Source of the DNA: Ophiostoma sp. CBS 140.51 | Taxonomy: Eukaryota > Ascomycota > Sordariomycetes > Ophiostomatales > Ophiostomataceae | Assembly: GCA_029298735.1 (NCBI GenBank) | Contig: JANSLP010000002.1 | Location: forward strand, 310,001-374,000 | Direction of reading: 5' to 3' | DNA length: 64,000 nt | Part shown: piece after piece, positions 38,864 to 49,317 of the stretch | Layout: the number at the start of each line of letters is the position of its first letter | Numbering within the stretch: the stretch's first letter is position 1 | Program-made: the position numbers and the translations under genes | Notes under the pieces: model-generated | What the model was told of the DNA's origin: nothing | The model's input: the letters and a program-made list of their open reading frames with translations, nothing else | Databases searched by the model: none

Positions 38864-41800
38864 ATGGACGGACAGGACGCCAAGCCCGTGGGCTCTGAGC
38901 GTACGCTCAAGCTGGAGAACGTGAGTTGCAGCCCCAGCACCACTTTTCCCCTGCTTTTGCTTCGGAACATATATGGACGGCCGATGACTGACATTTTGAC
39001 TTCAAACAGACCGATAAACGTGACACTCTGATTGCCGTAAGTTGGAGATATCCCGCCATTCCATTCGACCTGTACACACCTTTAGACAACATCTAACCTC
39101 CTTCTCCCTCCAGGACGAGATCCGTTTCCAAGATGAGTGGTCCAAGGCCAAGTACTTTGAGCAGGACGCTCCCCTGCCCTCCGAGCCTGAGCAGGACAAG
39201 CTCTTCACGACCATGGCCTACCCCTACATGAACGGCAGTCTGCACGCCGGCCACTGCTTCACCTTCTCCAAAGTCGAGTTTATGACTGGCTTCGCACGCA
39301 TGGAGGGCCGCCGCGCCCTGCTGCCCCAGGGCTACCACTGCACGGGCATGCCCATCAAGGCTGCCGCCGACAAGCTGAAGAGAGAGGTCGAGATGTTCGG
39401 CAAGTATTTTGAGAACAACCCCGACGTCCAGGAGGAACAGGGCCTGGCCATCCGCCCGGCACCTGGTGCTGAGGCTCCCGCTGCCGCTGTCCCCACAGAG
39501 GCCAAGGCCAAGACCGATATGAGCAAGTTCAGTAGCAGCAAGAGCAAGGCTGTCACCAAGAGCGGCAAGGCCAAGTACCAGTACCAGATCATGGTCTCCC
39601 TGGGCTTCGACCTGAAGGAGATCCACAAGTTCACCGACCCCGAGCACTGGCTGCAGGTCTTCCCCGAGCGCTGCGAGACCGATCTACGCCGCATGGGTGC
39701 CCGTGTCGACTGGCGCCGTTCTTTCGTTACAACCCCTGCCAACCTGTACTACGACGCCTTCGTCCGCTGGCAGATCACCCGCCTGCGGGAGCTGGGCAAG
39801 ATCAAGTTCGGCAAGCGCTACACCGTCTACAGCCCCAAGGACGGCCAGCCTTGCCTGGACCACGATCGCAGCTCTGGTGAGGGTATCACTGTCCAGGAGT
39901 ACGTTGCTCTGAAGATGAAGGCCCTGGAGTGGTCCGAGACCGCCAAGCAGGTCATTGGCGACAAGCTCCCCGCCGATGCCGACGTCTACTTTATCCCCGC
40001 CACCCTGCGCCCTGAGACCATGTACGGCCAGATCTGCTGCTTCGTCGGTCCCAGCGTCGCCTACGGTATCTTCAAGTGCCCCGTCGCTGGCAAGGAGGGC
40101 AAGTTTGAGTACTACCTGTGCACGGAGCGTGCTGCGCGCAACATGGCGTACCAGAACGTTCTGCCGTGGGGCGAGTTCGAGTCTGTTGTCCAGCTGCAGG
40201 GCTCTGACCTGGTCGGCACTCTGGTCAACGCCCCTCTGTCCGTCTACGAGAAGGTCTACATTCTGCCTATGCAGACTCTGAAGCCCACCAAGGGTACCGG
40301 TGTCGTCACCTGTGTGCCGTCCGACTCGCCCGACGATTACGCCACTGTCACCGATCTGCTGCGCAAGCCCGAGTACTACAACATCAAGAAGGAGTGGCTG
40401 GAGAAGGACATTCTGCCTGTTATCAAGACACCCTCTTCTGACCTGATTGCCAAGTACCTGGTCGAGAAGCTGAAGATCAACTCGCCCAAGGACACCAAGC
40501 TGCTGGAGCAGGCCAAGGAGCAGGCATACAAGGAGGGCTTCTACCAGGGCACCATGCTGGTTGGCGAGCACAAGGGCACCCCCGTCCAGGACGCCAAGCC
40601 CCTGATCCGCAAGCAGCTGCTGGATGCTGGTCTGGCCTTCAACTACGCCGAGCCCGATGGCGAGGTTATCTCTCGTTCGGCCGACGTCTGCGTTGCCGCC
40701 TACCTGGATCAGTGGTATCTTAACTACGGCACCACCGAGAACGGCGGCGACGGCGAGTGGTGCGACCAGGTGCTGGGTGCTCTGGAGGACGGCACCGTCA
40801 ACTGCTTCTACCCTGAGGCCAAGCACGCTTTCGAGCAGACTCTGAACTGGCTGGGCCACTGGGCGTGCTCTCGCTCGTACGGTCTGGGCACCAAACTGCC
40901 GTGGGACGTCTCGCAGCTGGTCGAGTCTCTGAGCGACAGTACCGTCTACATGGCGTACTACACTGTCTGCGTGTACCTGCACGGTGACATCTTTGGCAAG
41001 ACGCCCGGCAAGGCCTCGAAGCCCATCACCCCCCAGCAGATGACCAACGAGGTCTGGGACTACGTCTTCTGCCGCACCGATTCCGTCGAGAGCGACATCC
41101 CCAAGGAGGATCTGGAGGGCATGCGCCGCGAGTTCCAGTACTTCTACCCTCTGGATGCGCGTATCTCGGGCAAGGATCTGATTAACAACCATCTGACGTT
41201 CTGCCTGTACCACCACGCCGCCCTGTTCCCCAAGAAGTACTGGCCGCGCGGTATGCGCGTCAACGGCCATCTGCTGGTCAACGGCCAGAAGATGAGCAAG
41301 AGCACGGGCAACTTCCTGACTCTGCGCGAGTCTACGGAGAAGTTCGGTGCTGATGCTACCCGTGTCGCCCTGGCCGATGCTGGTGATGGTATTGAGGACG
41401 CCAACTTTGAGGAGTCGGTGGCCAACGCCACGATTCTGCGTCTGTACGAGCTGCGCAAGTGGGCACAGGAGACCGTTGCCGACACGACTCTGCGCACGGG
41501 CGAGCTGGGCCTTTTCGACAAGATGTTTGAGAACGAGATGAACACCCTGGTCATGGAGACCAAGAAGCACTACCAGGGCACCTTCTTCAAGCTGGCGCTG
41601 AAGAGCGGCTTCTACGACTTCACGGCCTCGCGCGATTGGTACCGTGACATCACCAAGGCGTCGGGCGAGGGCATGCACCGCGACCTGGTGAAGCGCTACG
41701 TCGAGCTGCAGTCGCTGCTGCTGACACCCATTGCACCGCACGTCAGCGAGTACATGTGGCGCGATGTCCTGAAGCACGAGGACTCGGTCCAGACTGCTCT

Positions 41801-42448
41801 GTACCCGACCGTCCCGGCCCCCAACCCCAGCTTGACTGCCGCCCGCAACTACATCCGCAACGTATGTTCATTACACCCTGACCCCCACTTTTATATTTTT
41901 AGATTTTCATTACTAACCCGTGTTGATAGACGACCTCCAACATCACTGCTGCTGAGGGTCTGCAGACCAAGAAGCTGGCCAAGGGCAAGGCCATTGCCTT
42001 TGACCCCAAGAAGGCCAAGAAGCTGACCATCTTCGTTGCCGACGCCTTCCCCGAGTGGCAGGACAAGTGCATCGAGGTTGTCAAGCAGGTCCTGGAGTCC
42101 ACGGGCAGCGTCGATGTCAAGGGCGTGACAGGCAAGCTGGACAAGGCCGAGCTGAAGAAGTCGATGCCCTTCATCCAGGCGCTGAAGAAGCGCATCGACA
42201 GCGGCGAGGACGCTGCGGCCGTGTTCGACCGCAAGCTGGCGTTTGACGAGCTGGCCACGCTGGAGACTATGATTCTGGGCCTGAAGCAGACCGTCAACAA
42301 GCTGGAGACGATTGTCGTCGTGTCCGTCAAGCCGGGCGCCACATCGGGCGTCGTGTACAAGGGCGACGGCCAGACGCTGGATCCCCTGCCGCAAGCAGCT
42401 GCGGGCGCCACGCCAGGCAACCCCAGCTTCCTGTTCGAGAACGCGTAA
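38864..42448 (+). CDS. cytosolic leucyl-tRNA synthetase
   Basis: Four exons: 38864-38920, 39010-39036 (27 nt), 39114-41861, 41930-42448; 1116 aa. Class I synthetase signatures are clear: HAGH (residues 72-75, the HIGH motif, in MAYPYMNGSLHAGHCFTFSK) and KMSKS (754-758). The CP1 editing region (about 250-550) contains LRPETMYGQ and GTGVVTCVPSDSPDDY. The C-terminal extension has the archaeal/eukaryotic pattern. The enzyme charges tRNA-Leu with leucine and edits mischarged products in the cytosol (yeast CDC60). Both N-terminal introns and the 68-nt C-terminal intron have standard GT/AG borders and preserve frame. The start is the first ATG, followed by a short N-terminal extension (MDGQDAKPVGSERTLKLEN) interrupted by introns. 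Confidence 0.96.
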
Positions 42449-44757
42449 AGGGAAGATGGTGTGGATTGGAAAAGAAAGATAAAAAAGGGAGGGATATATT
42501 TAAGGACTTATCTTGGTCAGGTAGGGTAGAGAGGCATGTTACCCATTTGTGTTTTATTTTGTTGTTGTATGTTTTTTACTATGTGACTGTGCAAGATATA
42601 AAATATTAAAAAATACGAGAAAATATATCATGCTAAAAAGAAAGGTCTCGCTACGTTTTATCTCTTCCTCTTAGACTGATCTGCAGGAATTCTTGTTGCG
42701 AACCGAGTTTTCTTGACGAGCGGCTCGAGACGTTCTCGAAGGTTGCAGGCTCGGTAAATGTAACAAGATAATACATGCTCGAAGAGAAACAGAGGTAGCT
42801 TTGGTTTGATGGGCAAGCGGAGCGCGTTGTAGAAAGATCACAAAGTGGTAGAGGAGAAGAAAATATTTAATGTGAAAGTAAATATACGAAAAAGGGGTTA
42901 TTACACCGTAAGTCAACAAACTGGGCTGGCCTATTGAGGACAGAGACCTCCACTGTAATACAGCACGCTAGAAATATGGCGCCCTCCTTTTGTTTGTTGT
43001 TGTTTCGTTTCGCACCTGCATTTGTCGGAGAATATCGTCCTTCCGTTTCTTCGTAGAGTTTGTGTTGCGCCTTCCTGATCTGCTTCTCATCCCTTTTCTG
43101 CGAGCCGTACTTTTTGACAGTCATACACATATTTGCCGGCCGGACTTTCCTGATTATGCGTTTTTCCACTGTCAACAGTTTTCCCACTGACAAACGCAGT
43201 TGCCGCTTTTTGCATGTTGGGCGCCGGAGGCCTGACGCTTACAAGAGGAAAGAGCAACAGGCAACTGTCATTCACTGCCAGTGAACCAACTGACAGCAGC
43301 AGCGAGCAGAACCGCCCGACGCCCCAACGGGTAATTTGTAGCCTAACAATCCGGTAGCTTGGTCTAACATAACAGTCTGAACCTTTCTTTTTTTTGGAGG
43401 AGCTGTCGCCGTCAAACAGCTTGGCAGCTTGATCAGCGACAAAAATGACGACAACGCTCAAAAAGTCCTTTATTGTTGCTGTGAGGGTCATTGCAAACGG
43501 GCTGCCTCATTGCACGTTTCCACTATTTGCGAGCTATGCCAACAAGCGAATTTAGGTGCCTGGAGCGTGGATTATGAAAATACAACAATATTACGTCGAG
43601 CTCCAGAATTATCTTCAGAAGCTAAGAAGAGCCTCCCAGCTTCCCTACTGCCAAGCGCGCCTTCCCCACATGAAGGACAGAGTCTTACATTTGCGCCTTC
43701 CTTTTGCGTCTCTTTCGCATCCTCTACTCACAACACGGTATGTGCACACGTGCGCCCAGAAATGCCCAGAGAGTAAGAGCGATCGTGAGGATATCTGCAA
43801 GCTATCTAATAGCCCGTTTCCACTCAAAAAGTGCATTTGTGTCATTATGATCTTGTGCTTCATTCCCTATTCCCATCAATTCCCCGTCTAAACCTCACAG
43901 TTTTTGCACGCGACCTTGTTTGCACGGCTCGCCAAGCCAGGAATCTCAACAAATACAGACAAAACGGAGTGCAAACAGGCACAAATGAGGGCAGTTTGAT
44001 ACGAGTTGACGGAGAAACAGGAGGATCGGCGTATAAGATGGTACACGTAAAACAAAATAAAACGAAATACAAAAGTAACGAAAGATACGCGAGCCAACCG
44101 ATCCCCCTGTTCTGGCAACGCAGTGCCCCCATCTCATCTGCCAGCATCGAATCTTGGCGTGTGCGGAGACAAATCCAATCTTCTGGACTTCCTCTTGTGC
44201 GTCCTTTCTACTTTTTGCCCTTTGCCCACCGCCTCCCCCTCTTCTCGAATTGTGCAAGATTTCGGGGTCTGATAAGTGTGTGTTGGCGGAGTGGGCGGTG
44301 CTACCGTCGCCGACTTTGCCGTCCGTGTGCCTTGTACTTCCTTATTTTTATTCTCTTTTCATTTCCCGCTGCTGCCCACCGCGCCTTCTTGTTATTACAA
44401 GTATACTGTGTTTCTTCTCTTTCCCCTTCCACTTCCCTTTTCCCCATCCCGCGTCCATCCAATCCTTTAATATCTCACATCTTCCCTCTTGCCCTGAATT
44501 TCGTTGAGCATCTTTTTGACTTTTTTCTTCTCCCCCTTTCAACATTTTCGCTTTCCCCTTCTTCCTTTCTTTCTTCCACTATTAGCCCATGTTGCACTGC
44601 AGTTTAGGCTAGCGACCTACCTTTTTTGATAGACGTCATTGAAACGTCAGACTGCGCCAAGCTTCACCCAAGCAAACACCAAGAAAAAGCTTCACCTTAA
44701 CAGCGCCCGCGACTTACACCAACAAGCCCAGAACCAAAACTATCGTACCTATCCATC
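42449..44757. other. 2.3-kb intergenic region upstream of the CDF gene
   Basis: AT-rich 3' flank of LeuRS to about 42900, then mixed sequence. From 44170 to 44590 the + strand is strongly pyrimidine-rich and is probably the leader or core promoter of the CDF gene. The long open frame across it (43831-44607) has leader-like composition and no domain. Confidence 0.55.
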
Positions 44758-46452
44758 ATGGAGCCCGATTTGAGCCCCAGCATCACCAAACATCCTCATC
44801 CTTTCCGACTCGAACACTCGACACCTGCGAGCCGCTCTTCGCGCACACCTGGCACACCGTCTGCCAGCTCACCTCCCGATCGCAGTATGGACCGCAGCAT
44901 GAGCCAGCATATGCTCGGCGGCGATGACCAGAACAATGCCTCTAGTACAGGCGTCGAATACAAGCCAGACGACGATGATGCGGCCGCCGTCGAGCGCCAC
45001 CAAGCCATCCATCCCGCGAGCCCTGGCGGCCAGAGCGCGCTGAGCAGCCAGACAGCTGGACAGGTTACCGATGTTGAAGGCCAGACTGCTGCTGGTCCTG
45101 GCGGTGCCGGACGCCTGCCGCGTGTTCTCGCCGAAAACGACCCCTATGGCCTATCTTCAGCCTACAAGACCGACATTGAACTCGAACAGATCCAGTCGAC
45201 CGTTACACAAAGAAGACATGCCGGCCGCAGCGGCAGCAGCAGCGCCGGCAGCGATGATGGTGGCAACAACGGTAACAACCGAGACGACGTGGGCGTTAGC
45301 AACAACAGTGGAACTGGCGGTGGTCCCAGCGGCGGCCAACAGAAGACCAACAAGAGCTTACTAGCACGGTGCCTACCAGTCTCTTTCCCGTCCTTCTCGT
45401 TTTCCAGCATCATGCCAACTTCTGCACGCCGTGCGCTGCAGAAGCGCAAGCTGCAGGGCTTCTACAAGTCGCAAAACGCCATGATCGAAAACATGCTCAA
45501 GAGCGTCGAGGAGCACCAGGCCGAGGCGCGCCAGGAGCAGGGCGAGGATCAGCTGCGGTATCGCATTGCCGTGTACGGCTCGTTTGTCGCCAACCTGATC
45601 CTGGCGGGTCTGCAAATCTACGGTGCGATCTCGTCCGGTTCGCTTTCGCTGTTCACGACGATGGCTGACGCCGTCTTCGACCCCTTGTCCAACGTTACCC
45701 TCATCGTCACCAACCGCGCCGTCAAGCGTGTCGACCCGGCCCGGTTCCCCTCCGGTAAAGCCCGTCTCGAGACAGTAGGAAATATCGTCTTCTGCTTCTT
45801 GATGACGTCCGTCTCGTTCATTCTGATTGCCTTTTCGATTCGCGAGCTCGCTGAGGGTCGTTCCCCGGACGAGGCCGAAACCAACCGCTTTCACCTGCCA
45901 TCTGTCCTCGCCGTCGCTATTGCCTTTGCCACAAAACTCGCTCTCTTTTTGTACACGTGGGCCCTCAAGGACCGCTACAGCCAAGTCTACATTTTGTGGC
46001 AGGATCACCGCAACGATCTGCTGATCAACGGCTTTGGTCTGTTGACGAGTGTTGGTGGTAGTAAGCTGGTCTGGTGGATCGACCCTGCTGGTGCTATCTT
46101 GCTGGGTGTCATTGTCTCGGCCATCTGGCTGCGTACAGCCTTCACCGAGTTCTTGTTGCTTGTGGGAGTCGTCGCCTCTGTCGAGACCCAGCAGCTCATT
46201 ACCTATGTGTGTGTGACGCACTCGCCCGCCGTCCAGCAGATTGACACCGTGCGCGTCTACCACTCCGGTCCGCGCCTCATTGCCGAGGTCGACGTGGTGA
46301 TGCCGCAGGACGCGACGCTGGGCGAGACGCACGATGTGGCTGAGGCGCTGCAGTCGAAGCTCGAGTGTTTGCCGGACGTGGAGCGTGCCTATGTGCACGT
46401 GGACTACGAGACGACACACAAGCCGGAGCACGCCTTTAAGAAGGATATTTAG
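44758..46452 (+). CDS. Mn-type cation diffusion facilitator (CDF) transporter
   Basis: Single exon, 564 aa, ATG at 44758, TAG at 46450-46452. The first 225 residues are Ser/Gly/Asn-rich and probably disordered. FYKSQNAMIENML precedes the membrane domain. Six hydrophobic helices follow. Helix II carries D304-A-V-F-D308 and helix V D416-H-R-N-D420; the DxxxD pattern in helix II is the hallmark of Mn-CDF members (plant MTP8-11 group and fungal relatives). The C-terminal 100 residues form the cytosolic CDF domain (QIDTVRVYHSGPRLIAEVDV ... HDVAEALQSKLECLPDVERAYVHVD). The predicted job is proton-coupled export of Mn2+ (possibly Fe2+) from the cytosol into an organelle. The metal is inferred from the motif only. 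Confidence 0.93.
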   Translation: MEPDLSPSITKHPHPFRLEHSTPASRSSRTPGTPSASSPPDRSMDRSMSQHMLGGDDQNNASSTGVEYKPDDDDAAAVERHQAIHPASPGGQSALSSQTAGQVTDVEGQTAAGPGGAGRLPRVLAENDPYGLSSAYKTDIELEQIQSTVTQRRHAGRSGSSSAGSDDGGNNGNNRDDVGVSNNSGTGGGPSGGQQKTNKSLLARCLPVSFPSFSFSSIMPTSARRALQKRKLQGFYKSQNAMIENMLKSVEEHQAEARQEQGEDQLRYRIAVYGSFVANLILAGLQIYGAISSGSLSLFTTMADAVFDPLSNVTLIVTNRAVKRVDPARFPSGKARLETVGNIVFCFLMTSVSFILIAFSIRELAEGRSPDEAETNRFHLPSVLAVAIAFATKLALFLYTWALKDRYSQVYILWQDHRNDLLINGFGLLTSVGGSKLVWWIDPAGAILLGVIVSAIWLRTAFTEFLLLVGVVASVETQQLITYVCVTHSPAVQQIDTVRVYHSGPRLIAEVDVVMPQDATLGETHDVAEALQSKLECLPDVERAYVHVDYETTHKPEHAFKKDI

Positions 46453-49317
46453 GGGGGGGTGGACAGGTGAGGGGAGGGAAAAGTTTGTGGCGTAGTGGGT
46501 TTACGAGCGCATCGTGGTATGCCTGTTTCCGGGTACGGTTTGGTTCGGTTCGGTTCGATATATTTCGTCATTTTTGTTATTTTTCATGTGTGATACTCCT
46601 ATTTGTTTTGTTCTAGATCTCTACCAGTGCGCAGCATTATCTCTTTTGTTATTTTTCTTCTGATTTTTGATCACGACCGGTACGAACACGATGCTTTATT
46701 TAGAATAAAAGAAAAGCACAATATAAAACATCTCAATTCCAAAGGTCTCTTTGACTCTTGCATCGTGAGGGGCATCGTTGCATTGATCACGCGCGCATAT
46801 GTCTGCAGGCTTAGATCTATCTAGCAAGAAAGTCCTCATTGGATGTGTAGTTTGCCAACTGTGGCGGCTCGAGCGGGCAACATAAATTCAAGATGCAGTC
46901 ATGCAGTCACAATGGAATTAGGAGAGGGGCACCTGCTCAACTGCTCAACTGTAGCAAACCTGGAGCTTTTGCGGGGAAAGCTGCAGCAAGTCGACGAACT
47001 GGGGAGGCGGGCGCAGATCGACGGAGCATTGCATCAGATATGCTCCAGTGGGAGGGTAAAAGCACCAGCGTGACTGGCTGATGGTGCTGAAGAAGTGGAG
47101 ATGGCGCTGTTCGTTTCGCCTCCAGTTCTTAGCTTGTTAGCTCCTCCTCACAGCGGCCGTCTGTCCTAGTCTGGCAGCTAGCTTCTGGCAGCTTGGTCTG
47201 GGGAGGTGTGCTGATGACGTTTCGTCTGAAGAGTTGGTGGTACTTTCTCTTAGTTGTGCAATCAAATGTAAATACTGTTTGACGACAGTAATACTTTCTG
47301 CTTATATCGTTCATCGCAGCTTTATGACAATCTTGAGATGCTTCGTTCATGATATCAGTGACAGCGATAAGCCAATCTGGAAGGTCCTCGAGCCTACTTA
47401 TCACGGGCAAGACCAGGGCCAGGGGTAAGCCTCTCGAGGACAAAGAGAGCGAGAAGGGGCAGACGAGATATTTATCTTTGTGTTGATACGCCGTGTGACA
47501 AAAGCAGGGGTTGAGGCTCTCAGAGTGCGCTAACGGTTTGACCAACTGCTTGATGTAATTGCGTGGCTTGCAGTCGGGATGTTTTGCGTGAAGATGAGCA
47601 CAACAGGTAAGACGTCGTAAAGTAATGCAGCTTGAAGATGTAAAATAAAATTAAAAAACCATCGTCTCTTTTTGGGTGTATCTTCTTCCCATTCTTTTAA
47701 TTGTGCCCGGATTGTCCGGCTTTTGACAGCATTCCCTCGCCGGTCTCGGGTGCCATTGCAGATGAGACAACAGCTGTTAATTTTAGACACAGGGAGCTGT
47801 TTTGTTTCTGGTGAGAAAATGTAGAAAGAGGACTTGAAGATCGAATCATAATAAGAGACAAATATATCATGTTCATCATAGTGTCCAATTGATGAAATCT
47901 ATTCTTTGACCTTTTAAAGCTCTCAATCGCTCTCAGATTATCAGCAAAACCAGGAGGCGAAAGAGAATGAAAGGCCACTCCGCAAATACGGAATATTACC
48001 TCATAGCCTTTGTCACATTCCTCAAGCTGCAAAAGGACGTTGTGAGATAGTTGACGCACTTTTTCTTACAGATATACTATATCTCGAGTATCTGTAGATT
48101 TGAAGGTGTGCTCCTTCCCGTGAATGACAAACTGGTGCTCCTGCTGTTATCGTCACAAACTCCTCCCGTACCATCAGCCCATATCGTGGAAGGAGCTCCC
48201 CGGTGTAAATCCCTGGTCTTATGAGTCTGGCCAAATCAGGCCCCACTGTGACACCCACTGAAGCTCTGGCCACCAGCCAAGACAGCGAGACAGGGCTCCA
48301 TTTGGACCAAACATGGCCTAGGCTGAGAGGAGCAGTTCGCAAAAACAACAAAAGGAAACAAGGAAGCAAGAAAGCAGAACAAGAGCGAGAGAAAGAACGA
48401 CTGCACGTCGCCTCCTCCACTTCTTGCATGCCTGCATTGGCACTGCACATATGCACACAAGACCTCGCTACGACATGGTCACATAGCACAACGTGCTTCA
48501 ATTCTCTTTAATTCTCTCCTCATTTTCATTGGCTCCTCGTTCCTTCCTCGTGTCTTCCCTTTCCTTCCCCTCTCCTGCCATCTCTTCTTTTCTTCTCAGT
48601 CCTCGAGCCTGCATCATACCTTCTTTCTTTCTCGTGCTTGCCTCCTACCATCCCAAAGCTCTTTCCTTCTCATCCTCTCGCACCTCCCTGTCCTCCCGGC
48701 TCCTTCCCTCAGCCGGCTCTATTTATGTGGTGACGCCACTCGTGCAGCACCTCTTGCATTTTACCTGGATTTTTCTTCGTCTGGCCGTCTTGGACCTGGC
48801 CGTCGTAATATTGACCCTGTCGGGCCCTGCATCCCCTCTTTCCTGGCTAATATCCCGGGTCTGCTTGCGCCCCTCAAAATTCTCTGGATTTTCCTCTTGT
48901 TTTTCTCTCTCTGTCTCTCCTGTCAAAATTGTATTTTTCTTGGCCATTTTCTCGTCTTCTTGTTTTCTGTATCATCTGGCCGCCGTGTTTTTGGCCCATC
49001 GCTCTTGCCTCGCCGCCGTTCCTGGTGTGTCTCGCTTGTTTAGCTCACTAGTCGCTCTTTCCATCGCTCGTTCCTCGCGCCGCCGCGTCCCACTTATCGG
49101 GCAACCACACCAAAACTCCCCCAAGCTCATTTAAAGCTCCGCGTCGACGCTCATTCTTTCCCTGACGCCTCTCGTCCTATTTCTCGCCTCCTCGTTTCTG
49201 CGCGCTTTTCTGTCTTTTTGTGTTCTGTTGCTCTCCTGCATCACCTCTTTGCTTTCAACTTTTCCCCTGGCTTCATTGCCTCTCTCAAGACGCTTTATCG
49301 CATTTCCCCAAGGCGCG
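46453..49317. other. 2.9-kb intergenic region upstream of glycogenin
   Basis: CDF 3' flank with a GGTTC repeat (46537-46557), then unassigned sequence. From 48493 to 49310 the sense strand is almost all C and T with very few purine runs, an unusually long pyrimidine-rich leader before glycogenin. An open frame across it (48493-49134) reflects that composition. Confidence 0.55.
46537..46557. repeat. GGTTC/GGTTT short tandem repeat
   Basis: Four tandem pentamers (one variant) 85 nt downstream of the CDF stop codon. Confidence 0.7.

Noticed and set aside
39684..41777. 697-codon open frame antisense to LeuRS
   Set aside because: It mirrors the codon bias of the sense gene (GC-rich third positions remove antisense stops). 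Its protein has no domain, while the sense frame is an unambiguous synthetase.
43831..44607. 258-codon frame before the CDF gene
   Set aside because: Pyrimidine-rich leader composition, no domain.
45270..45407. Possible in-frame 138-nt intron in the CDF gene
   Set aside because: The donor would be a weak GTAACA and the region is simply a disordered linker; there is no need to splice.
45373..46431. 352-codon frame antisense to the CDF gene
   Set aside because: Shadow frame; the sense strand holds intact CDF motifs.
48493..49134. 213-codon Ser/Leu/Phe-rich frame before glycogenin
   Set aside because: Its content follows from the pyrimidine-rich leader; no domain, and it lies just upstream of the glycogenin start.
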